Source: Eleginops maclovinus
Lineage: Eukaryota; Chordata; Actinopteri; Perciformes; Eleginopidae
Reading direction: 5' to 3'
Length of the DNA: 64,000 nt
Assembly: GCF_036324505.1 (NCBI RefSeq)
Contig: NC_086363.1
Coordinates: 1,177,946-1,241,945, forward strand
Position 1 is the stretch's first letter. Every line of letters begins with the position of its first letter. Of this stretch, positions 1 through 12,395 are shown one piece after another. A program made the position numbers and the translations under genes. A model generated the notes under the pieces. It did not search any database. It was given only the letters and a program-made list of their open reading frames with translations, and was not told the origin of the DNA.

Positions 1-1360
1 ATTTCATTTAATATTTAATTGTTTTTTGTTTTTAATTTGTGTGAATTTAATAACTGATATTCTGTGTATATTGTTATATTTATTTATAGTTATTTTATTG
101 AATTGTAACGTGTTGAATTTAGGGTATTTGAACCTTCACTCACTAACTTATCACTTGGATGTTTGACAGGCTTACCTTGTGCAAACCGGACACTCAATTA
201 GTGGTTGGTTCTGTTTTGCACTCCTCTAACGATGAGCACACTCATGTCTTCTCTCTGTTGTGGATTAACTCTGAAGGACTGTAAGAGAACCCTACCTGCT
301 GCATCCTCCCCGGTGCAGAACACCCTCAGACAGTCGGTGTGAGTTTCAGTCGTCTCTGAGCCGAGCTGAAACGTGTCTTTGATGGTTGAATTATGAAACT
401 TTATTTTTGAGTTTGAGGCATGACCGTACATCAATGGAATCGCTGGCTTTGTTCTGGCTGAGTGTCCCGAGGTCACACAGATATTACAGATGCCTGAGAT
501 TCCAGATGTGTTGTACATTACAGTTGGAGCCCTGAGAAGGAATGTGGAGTAACAGATGGTGCTCTGCAGGCAGCAGAGTGCAAGGAGAGGCTGCGTTTCA
601 TCTATACAATAATAAAGCTTTATCTGTAGAGCGTTTTCTACATGCTGGATGCAGCTTAAAGTCTATTGTTAAAATGCATCAGGTGTGCATCATGCATCTG
701 ACTCCAAAAGGTTAATATAGCAAGAGAATAAATACAATAAATTCAATTGAAACAGAAAGGAGACAATAAAATAACGCTAAATAATAATAAGTAAAATAAT
801 ACTAAAAAACTCAAATAAAATTAATTAAATACGATAAAAATAAAAATAAAATAAATAAAGTAATTAACAATAAAAAGAGGGTTTTTTTGTTAGAGCTAGG
901 TAAAAATATGTTTTCAGTTGTTATGTGTGCATACAAAATAATAATAAATAAAATAATACAGAAGAAATTAAATTAATTAAATTGGATCAAATATTAAAAT
1001 TACAATAATAAATACATAAACTAAATATTAAAAATAAATAATAAATAGTAATAATCAAAATAATAGAAATAATAGAAAATATGATTCTTTGTTAAAAACT
1101 TGGTAAAAAACTATGTATGTACATTTCCATCTGTATGTTCCACAGTTTGGGAGCATATTTTGGAGGAATTATATATTTATAAAGCCTGCTTTTGAGGACG
1201 TCTAGTATTGGTGATAGAAGAGGGTGACAGATTTAGTTTTTGCTGAAAGCTGAGCAGCAGATTTCTGAGTAAGCTGTAGTTTCTGGATTGACTTTTTTTG
1301 TGAGACCTTCAGAAAGAGCGTTCTCTCCTAACTGGAAACTGGAAAAAGACGCTGGTGGTC
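1..1360. other. A/T-rich stretch, no gene seen
   Basis: Bases 690-1080 are very rich in A with AATAA-type low complexity. No exon of the upstream part of col12a1 could be recognised here. It is probably intron of the gene, since exon 1 at 6929 needs a phase-0 upstream exon. Confidence 0.5.
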
Positions 1361-1369
1361 AGAAGGAGG

Positions 1370-2330
1370 TGAACACAGACTCTACAAAGACAAACCCTGG
1401 TGTTGAAATTGGACATGAAGTTTTGTTAGAAGGCAGCAGAGACCCTATATTTATTAAGGATTTATTGCTTTGTATGCCTTCTGTTGGTGGTTTTTGAGAA
1501 TCTCTCCAGAAAACATGGCCCCCTTCTAGAGAGCCAAAATGGCAGCATGACTTTATGACAGCATGCAACCCAGAGCCAACGTCAGCAACACCAGCTCTGC
1601 GAGTGCAGCAGCCGTATAACAAGAGGACTTTTCTCTGGCAGCACGAGCAGCTCTGAGATTCTGCTGTGCGGTGTAGTGGAGGTCTGATAGAGGCTCAGTT
1701 ACAAGACAGAGGCAAGGTACCTTTATTTAAGTGATTTTTAAAGGGAGCAAAAGCATTAAGACATGGTGCAGTTTGTTCCAGATTTCTGGAGCATTATAAG
1801 TAAATAGAATAAGACCAATACCAGTGATAAATGTGTACATTAATGCAGCAGATCCACTATATTCTAAAGGCTTAAAGACACACCTTTTCGCTGCTGTCTG
1901 CTGGTGGTTTTTGAGGAATGTCTTGCCACTTTTTTGGCCATTTGCAGAGACATTCTGCAGAGACGCTTTAAGGAAAGTTTCCAATCATGTGCTGCACAGT
2001 GTAGTGGAGGTCTGATTGCAGCTCCTTTATAAGACAGAGGCAAGGTACCTTTATTCATATGCAGATTTCAAACACAAGGTGAGTCAAAATGCTTTTCAAA
2101 GATAGCAAAAGCATTAGGACATGGTGCAGATACATGGAGCACATTGAGGCAAAGGAGCCACTTTATTTCAGGCGCAAAGACAAACCACTTCCCTGCAGTC
2201 TGCTGGTGGTTTTTAAATATTTCGCCACTTTTTGGGACGATTTTCTAGAAAGCCTGCACGACTTTCTGACAGAATGCAACACAGAGCCAACACCAGCGCT
2301 GTCCGTGCAGCAGCTGTAAAACAAGAGCTC
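1370..2330. repeat. Three diverged tandem copies of a dispersed fish repeat
   Basis: Period about 320 bp. Shared landmarks recur: GTAGTGGAGGTCTGAT (near 1674 and 2001), GACAGAGGCAAGGTACCTTT (near 1706 and 2034), GCAAAAGCATTA..ACATGGTGCAG (near 1747 and 2105), CTGCTGGTGGTTTTT (near 1900 and 2199, with TTGGTGG at 1482). Copies differ by substitutions and small indels, so the duplication is old. Confidence 0.6.
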
Positions 2331-4430
2331 TCAGTCTGTCATCTGTGTTAACCAAGACGTTCTGAATACATCCCAGAATTTCCCAACCATCTATAAGTCT
2401 TTTCTGAGACAAGGGGGGGGGGCGTTAAAATGCAGTGCTTGCTGGGACGATCGCCAGGAAAATATTGTGTCACTGCTGTTGCTGTTAAACAATTACATCA
2501 GAGGATGAGGAGCCAGAGGGAGGGAGGGAGGGAGGCAGACTCTCCACCCAAATCAAGGAAGGGAGTCTTTCCTCTGATACCACCAGGGAGATGCATGCTG
2601 TGGTTTGACCTCCCAGCTTGCATCTGCTGCAGGGTGAGTGTCAGCAGGAGGAACAGCCAGTGATTCAGACACTACCTGCTGCACAGCGGTGGCAGCTGAC
2701 GCTACAGGAAGCTTTCTAATCCAGAGAGTCTGTCTCTCCCTCAGGCTCTGAAAACTGTTACTGAGCACAAAAATGAGGAGAGTTTCCAAGCATTTTTTAG
2801 GAGTTGGCTGCTCTCGCTTCCAGAATTATGGGTGGGGTATAGAAGCATTTTTAAGGTTATAAAAGCAGAGTTTTGCGTCACCAATTCATCATGAAGTGTA
2901 AAAAAAGCAACCTTTGTTCTAGAAAAAACAAAGATGTTTCACCATTTAGCAACTTTGTGTAAGAAACCTTCATGCAGGGTTAAAGACTGCAGCATCAAAA
3001 CTATTAATGCCTTCATTTTTATCCGTTTCAAATGTGTTGTTGTTTTTAATTATATTTTGTATGCATTTATTTGTGTTTCTCCCTTCACATAATCCTTTAT
3101 TTTTCTCAAAATAAATAAAAATACATAACTAATTACACAAAAAGACATCAATAAGAAGCGAAAATGCAACAAACATATTTTAGATGCATAAATAATAAAG
3201 GTTCAACGAACACATTTTGTTTAAGAAATACACATTTGATATACAGTACGTACACATTGGAATAGAAAGGTCAGACTGCACCTTTGAAACTCTTCTTTGG
3301 AGTCTAGGAAACCCTGAAATATAAGGAGGAACTTTTATAAAAATAAATAAATACTTTTTCAGAATTAAACTTCATGTAGGAGAAGCTACTAAAAGGTGAA
3401 GCGTGTGCTGCTACGTTGACCTCCCTCTGCAATAAATATCACCGGGTACTTCCCCTTTTAGACAGAATTGGGACAGGGTGGGACAAAGGGCATGATGGAT
3501 TGATGCTTTGCCTCGTCTAAAAACTGATTTGCAGCAGGACTTGTTGCTTTGTCACTGGTAGTGTGAAGGTTGGGATGTTCGGAGAGGAAGAGAGAGTGGA
3601 GCAGATCCCTGAGGCTGAAATTCTTCCTTTATCTGCCTCCTCACAGAGAGGGCAGAGGTGGCAGTAAAATGTAGTTGCTGTGAGGAGGTCAGAGAGAGAG
3701 ACTGAGAAGGCAGAGCTCTCAGTCCACCCATCCCATGCATCTCAAGTTCAGGTATTTCTTAAAAATGTCCGCTGTGTTTTTATCAAACTACAGGAGGAAG
3801 TGTTGCATTGGATGGGGATTATTTCCAGCGGAACATTAATCAACTAGTAGATAATATTTGGCAGCGGGCTGGTGCATGTTGTCAAACTCATTCAGGCTCA
3901 AATCAAAATCCAGAATGCGGCTCAAAGCTGGAAGACAATTAAAAGAGTTTGAGAAATGACTGAAGTTGTGTTTTCTGCAACCGCCTTTTCTTTGGCGGGT
4001 CGGATGCCAGCAATAACTAATAATATCCCAGAGAGACGGAGAAGAAAGAGAGCAATGAGTCAGTTGTTGTTTTACAGGAAAAGTCTAATCACGGTTTCCT
4101 CTAAATCTCTAGGTTTTTCCAGTCTGATGGAAATCAAATATCTTGGTGAACCACTTTTTGGCGTGGCTGTGAAGCATATTTAATATTGGCAGATTCAGAA
4201 TGAAGTTGTTATTGGAAACTCAGATCCAAAAAAGTGTCACATCCAATCATCCCCCATTCACAATATGTCTTACAGAAAGCCAATATCTAGTATATACACA
4301 ATTAACTTCATAAACCGGGCTTTCTTTGACCGGTTTGAATCTATAGTTGCTTGGTATTTCTTCCAAAACGCTCACCATATTTAACTCCTGATGGCAGAGA
4401 GGTGGTCTCATACCTATAGGTAGTGTTGCA
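2331..4430. other. Probable col12a1 intron sequence, no feature seen
   Basis: Contains a G tract at 2412-2422 and A/T-rich stretches around 3040-3200. Open frames are short and show no recognisable domain. Confidence 0.4.
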
Positions 4431-4872
4431 GTCAACACCACCTTAACCGAGACCAAGACCGGAGTTTAACAAGACCAAGACTTTAAGAGTTCAAGACAGA
4501 GTCAAGACCAAGGCAGGGTGAGACCAAGACCAAGACCAAGACCAAGACCAAGACCAAGACCAAGACCAAGACCAAGACCAAGACCAAGACCAAGACCAAG
4601 GCAGGGCGAGACCGAGTCAATACCAAGACTGGAGTTTACCAAGACCAAGACTTTAAGAGGTTGAGACCAAGTCAAGACCAAGGCAGGGTCAAACCAAGAC
4701 CAAGGTAGGGTGAGGCCGAGACCAAGGCAGGGTGAGGCCGAGTCAAGACCAAGACCGAGTTTACCAAGACCAAGACTTTAAGAGGTTGAGACCAAGTCAA
4801 GACCAAGACCATGGCAGGGCGAGACCAAGACCAAGGCAGGGCGAGACCAAGACCTTTAAAAGGTGTTCTCAA
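4420..4872. repeat. GACCAA-type simple/minisatellite repeat
   Basis: A GTAGTGTTGCAGTCAACACC start, then imperfect GACCAA hexamers (pure around 4528-4602) mixed with a longer motif containing CAAGACTTTAAGAG and AAGGCAGGG. The same sequence family recurs at 23300-23635, so this is a dispersed fish repeat with an expanded core. Confidence 0.75.
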
Positions 4873-5255
4873 GACAAGTACTACAACACTACAATTAGGG
4901 ATTGATTACTATACATTCAGGAGTGTGCCAAACTACTTCCAGTCAACTAAAACCTGCACACAAGTACTTAGTAACATACAGACAGATAAACATCACATCT
5001 CTGAGGCCGAAAACCGAACCCTATACTTCATATCCAAGCTTAGAATACCAAATAATACCGGGTCAGCTAAAACAAGTAAAAGGAAACCTGGGTCAAACTG
5101 AATACCACGTAACATTAAACTAGGCCAAAGTGGTTTTGTAAATCAGCGATTTTTCCTCCTTGCAGCTGGACTCACTCGGAGGAAAAGTTGTTACCGCAGA
5201 ATGACATCATGAGGAGATGTGGTGAGGGACATCTGAGTCAGGAGAAACCGTGGTA

Positions 5256-5280
5256 TTGTGTGTGTGTGTGTGTGTGTGTG

Positions 5281-5336
<56 letters not shown>
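5256..5336. repeat. (GT)n microsatellite
   Basis: About 40 dinucleotides with one TT interruption at 5280-5282. Confidence 0.97.
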
Positions 5337-5339
<3 letters not shown>

Positions 5340-5839
5340 GCAGGGATTAATCCACCGCTGCTGCCTCGGTTATTTTACTCTAAAGATCTGCCTTCAAATT
5401 AGTCGAAAAGGAAGGAATTGCGGGGGATATTTCCTCCAAATATTTATGAGGCTTTTCCACATTTTCTTGGGGAGTCTTTGAAATGTGGCTGAGCAGGATT
5501 TCAGAAATGATGAGCCAATGGTTTATTCAACAGAAACTGGAAATGTTTACACAAAGCTGCTGGTATGTGGGAATGCTTTAATCCAGCAGCAGAGATGAGC
5601 TGACCTTTTAAAAGATTAGCGCTGCTCGGTATACTGTGAAGTCACCTCTTAAACATGCTGTTCCCCTGGAGATAAAAGCAATGGTACAAAGCTGCAGATT
5701 TAAGGGCATCTGGCATCATAAAAAGATCAAGAAGTGATGTTTATTTTAGAGGTAATGGTGTTTCCCAGATAGCTCAAAAAGAAGGAGTTAGTTGGAGTGA
5801 TTGTCAGAACTGTCCAGCATGTAATGATTTCATTTCTTC

Positions 5840-6610
5840 TCTTGGCAGCACAAATCTCTGTGTCTCAATTCAGATTTCATCCTCAGTACTCTGCCTCTTC
5901 ATACACTGATATCAATTGTTCAGAGTGTTATTTTAGACCGTGCAGCGCTGTCTCTAATCACGCAACGGCTGCTGTGAGCTCGGTAGCTAGCAACGCTATC
6001 ATTTGTGGTACCAAATCACTACAGACTGCTCTATTAGCCCACTAAAATTAACTGAGGTTTCTTTATGACACTAGTAGAGTGGTACTTATTGAAATATGGA
6101 AATAAAACACATTTTTATTTGTATAGTATTTCGTTCAATAGAACAACCACTATCGTAGCTGTTAACTACACTAAAGACTCTTCCAGCAACCCAATAAATT
6201 AAACTGGGGCTTCCTTAAGACACTAGTATAGTAGTACATATATGGAATATAGAAAAGCCCCACATCTATAACTTTTGTCTGTATAGCACTTTGTTCAACA
6301 GAGCCACTGCAATCACCGCTGTTAGCTAACCAGCTAGCTCTCAACGTTATCACTTGTGGTACAAAATCACTAAAGACTGCTCTAATAACCCGATCAATTA
6401 AACTGGGGCTTCTTCTTGACATTAGTAGAGTGGTATGTGTATTAAATATGGAACAACCCCAGATGTATGATGTTTATTTGTAAGTGTTGTTTGCACCGGG
6501 GTAACGACGGCTAGTCCGCGTACCTCTGCTACGTAACAAAGATCGATACTCTGAAACTCTATGAGTAAACCATCCGGTACTCTATAGTGCATTTTGCCTT
6601 ACTTCGCCAT
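5840..6610. repeat. Dispersed repeat with internal tandem duplication
   Basis: Landmarks CACTAAAGACTGCTCTA, AATTAAACTGGGGCTTC and GACACTAGTA.AGTGGTA recur about every 190 bp (near 6020-6080, 6168-6235 and 6370-6435). A related copy lies in inverted orientation at 50340-50640, sharing TGGTACCAAATCACTACAGA and the segment around CTAGCAACG. Confidence 0.65.
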
Positions 6611-6928
6611 AGGATGCTTCTTCGGCATTGAATAAAGCACATGTATGTACAGACGTGTGTTTATTGAAGCCACAGGTCATCTTTTATTCTGAATGAAAGA
6701 GTAGAGAGGAGCTGGTTTTCCTCTCTCACATTCCAGCAGTGCTTCAGAACAGACCTGCAGTGGAGATGATGGAGACGTCCTCCCTGAGTTTCAGTGAAAC
6801 CTAATAATTCACAGGCCAACGGGATAAGAAACAGACCCAGGACTTGGTCAGAGAACAAAGGATGTGCCAATAAAATGTACTCTCACATTTGTTTTAATTC
6901 TCCTTCCTTTTTCTCTTTCTCTCCGAAG

Positions 6929-7087
6929 CTCCACATCCTGGTGTCATCCACCGGCGTCAAACTCAACATCGACTGCCAAGAAGTGGCGGAGAAGGAGATC
7001 AAGGAGGCAGGAAACACGTCCAGCGATGGATACCAGGTTCTGGGAAAAATGTCCAAGTCCATCGGCTCCAAGGGAAACTCAGCAACT
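6929..7087 (+). CDS. col12a1: col12a1 visible exon 1: laminin-G/TSPN-like domain strand
   Basis: 159 nt, phase 0 at both ends, 53 residues starting [16 protein letters not shown]. The acceptor is a pyrimidine-rich stretch ending CCGAAG and the donor is GTAAGT. This is the late part of the TSPN-like jelly roll, with the conserved motifs IDCQEVAEK and [15 protein letters not shown]. The preceding exon was not found in bases 1-6928. Confidence 0.88.
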
Positions 7088-7887
7088 GTAAGTGCACTCA
7101 CTCAACTGGGAATTTACGAGGATTTTAAATACCTTTTCCTGGCTTTTATGAATCTGTTGTTGTAGTTTTTGTACGATGTGTTATTTCCCCGTGGAGCGTT
7201 ATGTTTGACTCTCTGTAAATACTTAAAAAACCCAAACCAAACAGTAAGATGATATTTTAATGGGGCAAAAACACGAGAACCAAATGCATGTGGCTCAGAG
7301 AGCATCATTAATTAAAGTCTTATGGCAGCTTTTGAATGCTTCAAACATATTAGTTTAGCTGTTTAGTTGTTACCCTAGAGGCCCGTCTGTCTCAGAATGT
7401 GGTTAAAAAACACAGACATATCAGAAAGTATGAACAATAACTACAATCATTTCATAGTAATGAACATTGTGAGTCTCTTTGATACACATACACAGCTGTG
7501 TCTGTAATTTCAGCCACGTTATACCCGGTTCAAACCTTCTATTTGTACAAGAAAAGCCGGCATTCACACTCCATGTACTCATACGTTAGCCTCCTTTTTC
7601 AAAATAAAGATTCAACATTCAAAGGGTTAATTGTCCCATGCACAAAGCACAGTGTTGGCAATGAAAATATGAAGTCTCAGGCTCCTCTAAGAAGGAATAA
7701 CCCCACACAGATATAGAAATGGTGCAGGAATCAGAGAAATGTAAGGTAGAATAAGATGAAACAGAAGGTAGTGTTGCACGATGATGTACGTTCAGTACGT
7801 GAAGCTGCAACACGAGACACTTCCTGTGTTTCTCTCTGAGGCGACTCGGCTATTTCTATCAGTCTTCTGGGAGCACGGGAGGGTGGA

Positions 7888-7936
<49 letters not shown>

Positions 7937-10900
7937 CAACAACACCAGCTACATGTTTTTCTTTTGTTCCCCTTCTTCCACAGTTCCAGCTGCAGATGTT
8001 CGACATCGTCTGCAGCCTGGGCTGGACCAGCAGGGACAGATGTTGTGACCTGCCGTCGATGGTGAGAAAACACAGAAACACACGTGACCTTTGAACTCTT
8101 ACATGTTCGACGGGAACATACAGTCAAAGAAGCCCCATCGTGCTACTGGGGTGTTCCCTTCCCTGTAGTGCCTGTAAATAGTGTTCAGTGACATCACGAT
8201 GGAACACTCACGCTTCTATTGTCTACTTCTACATTGTGCGTGATAGGCTAAGGGCGGACATCTCTAAGCGGTTGTCCAATCACAACAGACCTTTATTAAC
8301 CTGAAATGAGCGGGATATGTCCTCTGTTCGTTCATCAACCTGCAGCCAGTAGTAGACTGAGGGATCATGTTTGGCTTTAGCTGTGACTTTAGTATCTACA
8401 TCATTAATTTATCCTCCTTTGATTACTAATGCACATTGGGGACATGCCATTGTTTTGCAAGACACACGTAAGTCTCACGTCTTCGCATTTAAGTCCCAAC
8501 ATTTTAGTTTGGAGCCCTAACGAGTCATACAACTTATTAAGAGCGGCCTGTGGAAAAGACAAATCACAAATAACTCTTTTTGCTTCCAGGAAGTATTTTT
8601 AAGTCTTTCTGAAGTCACGAGTCTGTGGTGTTAGGGTCCGAGACGAGGTGCAAGTATTTCAAGTCCAAAGTCCTCCAAGGTGTGGACTTACTCAGACTTT
8701 CTGTGGAATTTTTGGCCTGTAAACTAAATATTTCCCTTCCTGATATCACTTGGAATCAAGCCTTTATAACAAAAAACTGGCGAAATATTAAAGAAAGTTC
8801 AGGGCCTGATTACACACATGCTTCCAATGCACCGGTTGTTTTCTAACCTGAGAGTAAACGAAATGCCCGTCCGTGTCGGTGTTCAGATCATTTCAATATA
8901 ACGAGACAGATTTTGTTTTATTTCAGTGTTCAGAGCAGCTCTCAACCCCCCCTCGCAGCTGCTTGTTGTGTTTGTTTTCTACATCTGCGTGGCATCTCGG
9001 GTGTGTTAGCCGATCGCCTCACAGAGAGCTTATCAGGACACCTGGCTCTCCTCACACCATCTCTTTGAGACGATGCAACAACATTTTAACAGCAGTTTCT
9101 TCAGATGCAGTAATTACAGTTAAAGAGCAGATGAGCCAGCTGCAGGTCCAGAGCGTGTGTCCTTGATTTCTTCTCACAGTCGTCTGTCGGATGAAAAGCA
9201 TTCGGAGCATCGTAATCAGAATCAGGAGACACACGAGGAACATAAACAGCCAGCTGATACATGAAAGAGCGAGAGATATAATGCGAAACAGTGTCGTTTT
9301 TACCACGTTGTTTTCCTGCTTTTGGCCATCATTTCTTCATTAGATCTGCAGGACGCTCTGATGGGGATATCCAATCAGTGCTGATGTTCACATGCAACAT
9401 ACTGTTTGCATTGTGTTTAAATAAGTGCATGGAAAAGAGGGGTCCATTGTGGAAGGAAGTAGGGTCTCTTATTGTGGGATGAACAGGAAGCGTTCACAAG
9501 GCCAGCGTCTTTAAGAGGAGTTGATTATTTACTATAGAGGTAGATTTCTGGCTGAGTAAGAGTTCATGTTGTTGATTAAATTAGGCCTTATTGGTCGAGA
9601 ATGCCAACAGTGCCTACATTTACCAGCATGCGTTGCACCTGAGCTGATTCTCAACCTCTCTCGGCTACATTTCTTCAAGATAAAATGCACAATAACTTCA
9701 AGCATAGTCGTTGGAAATAAATTCTGAAGTCCCAGGCCCTGCAGAGCAGCATGCAATATACTTTTTAATGTAGGCATGAAAGAAATAAGGGAGTCAAAGA
9801 GTCCTAAAAAGGAGCTAGGGATACGATGGCCTGCAGAGAGAGATTAGGTGGAAGTGACTGAGGTTCTGCAGCTTGAATAGGAAGAAGAAATGAAAGCATT
9901 GGTTTGAATAGGAAGGCAGTAAAGACCAAATACATGCACGCTTCTTCCTGCTCCATCCCTCTCCCAAAGAGAGAGACAGACTTTTGTTAGCATGCAGCAT
10001 TTCATGGTTTATAAAGCAGCGCGGTGCAGACCACACTCTGGACTTTCTCACTGGGAAGCTTTCTGCCTCCAGTCCCAGAGGAGATCTCCGGAGACGCAGA
10101 GACAAACCAAAGCTTTGTCTGAGAGAAGCACGTCTGCAGAGCTGCGAGTCCAGGAGATTTCCTGAGGAGGATTCACTCCGGTGAATTATTATCTGGGTTT
10201 CTGCAGAGGAGAAACAGCTGCTGACGTTAAAATGGAAAAATAAGACGAGCTGGGGTTTAAATCATCGGTAGTTGTAGGACATTAACACTCAGGACTTCAA
10301 TTGTGTGAATGCTTTGTGTTTCAACAGAGAGATGAGCTGAAGTGTCCGTCTCTGCCGAACTCCTGCACCTGTACCTCAGCGGGCACCGGGCTCCCAGGGA
10401 CCCAGGGGCCAGTGGTAAGAACACATGTCTATATTTACCTTCTTAATTCATCATGTCCTCCAGAAAATGTGAAAATATCCATCCCAATTCCTCCATGTTC
10501 AGGTTTGTGTCTTTAAATGTGTTTTTCCGTCACTCCAGAACACACAAATCCTCAGTTTAGTGTCACAGAACAGACACAATAAGGGACAATCCATATTTCA
10601 GAGACTTTTTGTGACATGTTTGCATGAAAATCTTCTTAAATAAACACTACGTTGGCTATTTTCTTTCTGGTGATAGAAAATCCAATACAATTAATCAATT
10701 AGTCGAGGAATTAGTGCCGCCATGAACTGGCAGAATGGAGGTTGAGAGTTAACTGACTACAGTTGCATGTCATTTAATTAATACAGTTTTGAGTTTTGGA
10801 AACAAATTCATTGATTCTACAAAGTTTGCAGTTTATATTTGAACATCTTTGCACATATTTGTTGTAAAAGGGTTCCTCAGGTTTCCCCTGTCAGACAGAT

Positions 10901-12275
10901 CGACCCCCCCCCCCCCCTTTAAGGTTTTATGAGGCGTTGCAGAAGTGTTCCCAGGTTGCTTCATCCTCCCTGTACACCAAACAGAATATAAATACTCATA
11001 AATACCCAGAGGAAATACCTCAGAGGACCATCTCTCTCAGACCTGTCCGTTGCATTGTGGGTAATGTAGTCCCCAGGTGTTTTTGTGCAGCTGTAGTTTT
11101 TGCATTTTTCAGACCTTATAAGAGATGCATGGAGCACACTTTAACAGCACTTAAGGCCTGATATGGATCTGTAGGAGCTTTTTAACTACAGTTTTATTGA
11201 AGCCCGTTGAGTCTTTGTTAACGTTAGTGCTGTTTTCTCCTCAGGGCGCCCCCGGCAGCAAAGGTCCTCGAGGGGAAAGAGGAGAGGCCGGTCCTGCTGT
11301 GAGTCCTTCTTCTTCTCTTGTCAATAAAATGTTGCTTTACCTTTCTTTTGATTACCACTGAAGAAGAAATTCATGACAGACTGACTTCATTCATGCTCAA
11401 AACACAAAATGAATAATAATGCAAAGAAAAAGGAACACAATTAAACATTTTAACAATAATAATAAAACATTTAAAAAGAAACTATAATTCTACATAAAAA
11501 GCCTTCAGACATTAAAATATTTAAAATAATTATTAAAATTATGCATTTAAAATAAATTAAAATGCATAACAATAATATTAATGAGATAATAATAAAAAGT
11601 AAAATCACATTTTTATTAAGGTAAACATGGATTGCAAGACAGTGATGTAAATATTAAAATGCCTATAATGTCTTCAAATGACTTCCCATTGCTTTCATTC
11701 ATAGAAAAACCTCCTCCACCAAGGGCAGACTCACAGAGATAAATGCATATATATATATACCTACACTAAAGTACATAACCCTAACCAAGAACAGCTGATA
11801 TGCAGTATAAAGGGCAGATTCTGCAGCTCACTGCAGACAGTCTGAACCCTGCAGAGTGAACATCTGACTCCAGTTACTCCCTGAGTGTCTCTGCCCCCCC
11901 CCTCCTGTGAACAGACCGATGATCCCTCCTGACTTTAATGTCTTTCTTATCTTGTTTTGTGATTTTTCTCTCAGGGGCCGGTGGGCCCTCGCGGACACAA
12001 CGGACCCCCGGGGCCCATGGGTCTGCCCGGCCCTCAAGGACCCAGCGGCCTGTCCATTCCAGGGGAGGCTGTGAGTGCACACACACACACACTCTCACTC
12101 ACACACACGCACGCACTCGCGCAAGCTCGCTCGCTCACTCACACACACTCACTCACTCAGTCTCTCACTCACTCATTCACTCACTCACTCACACACTCAC
12201 TCACACACTCACTCACTCACTCACACACACACACACACACACACGCTCACACGCTCACTCACTCACTCACTCACT

Positions 12276-12319
<44 letters not shown>

Positions 12320-12353
12320 CACACGCTCACTCACTCACTCACTCACTCACTCA

Positions 12354-12395
<42 letters not shown>

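Noticed and set aside
5166..5213. Exon-like segment after CTCCTTGCAG with a possible donor
   Set aside because: The open frame encodes nothing resembling the expected TSPN sequence, and the downstream phase is unsupported.
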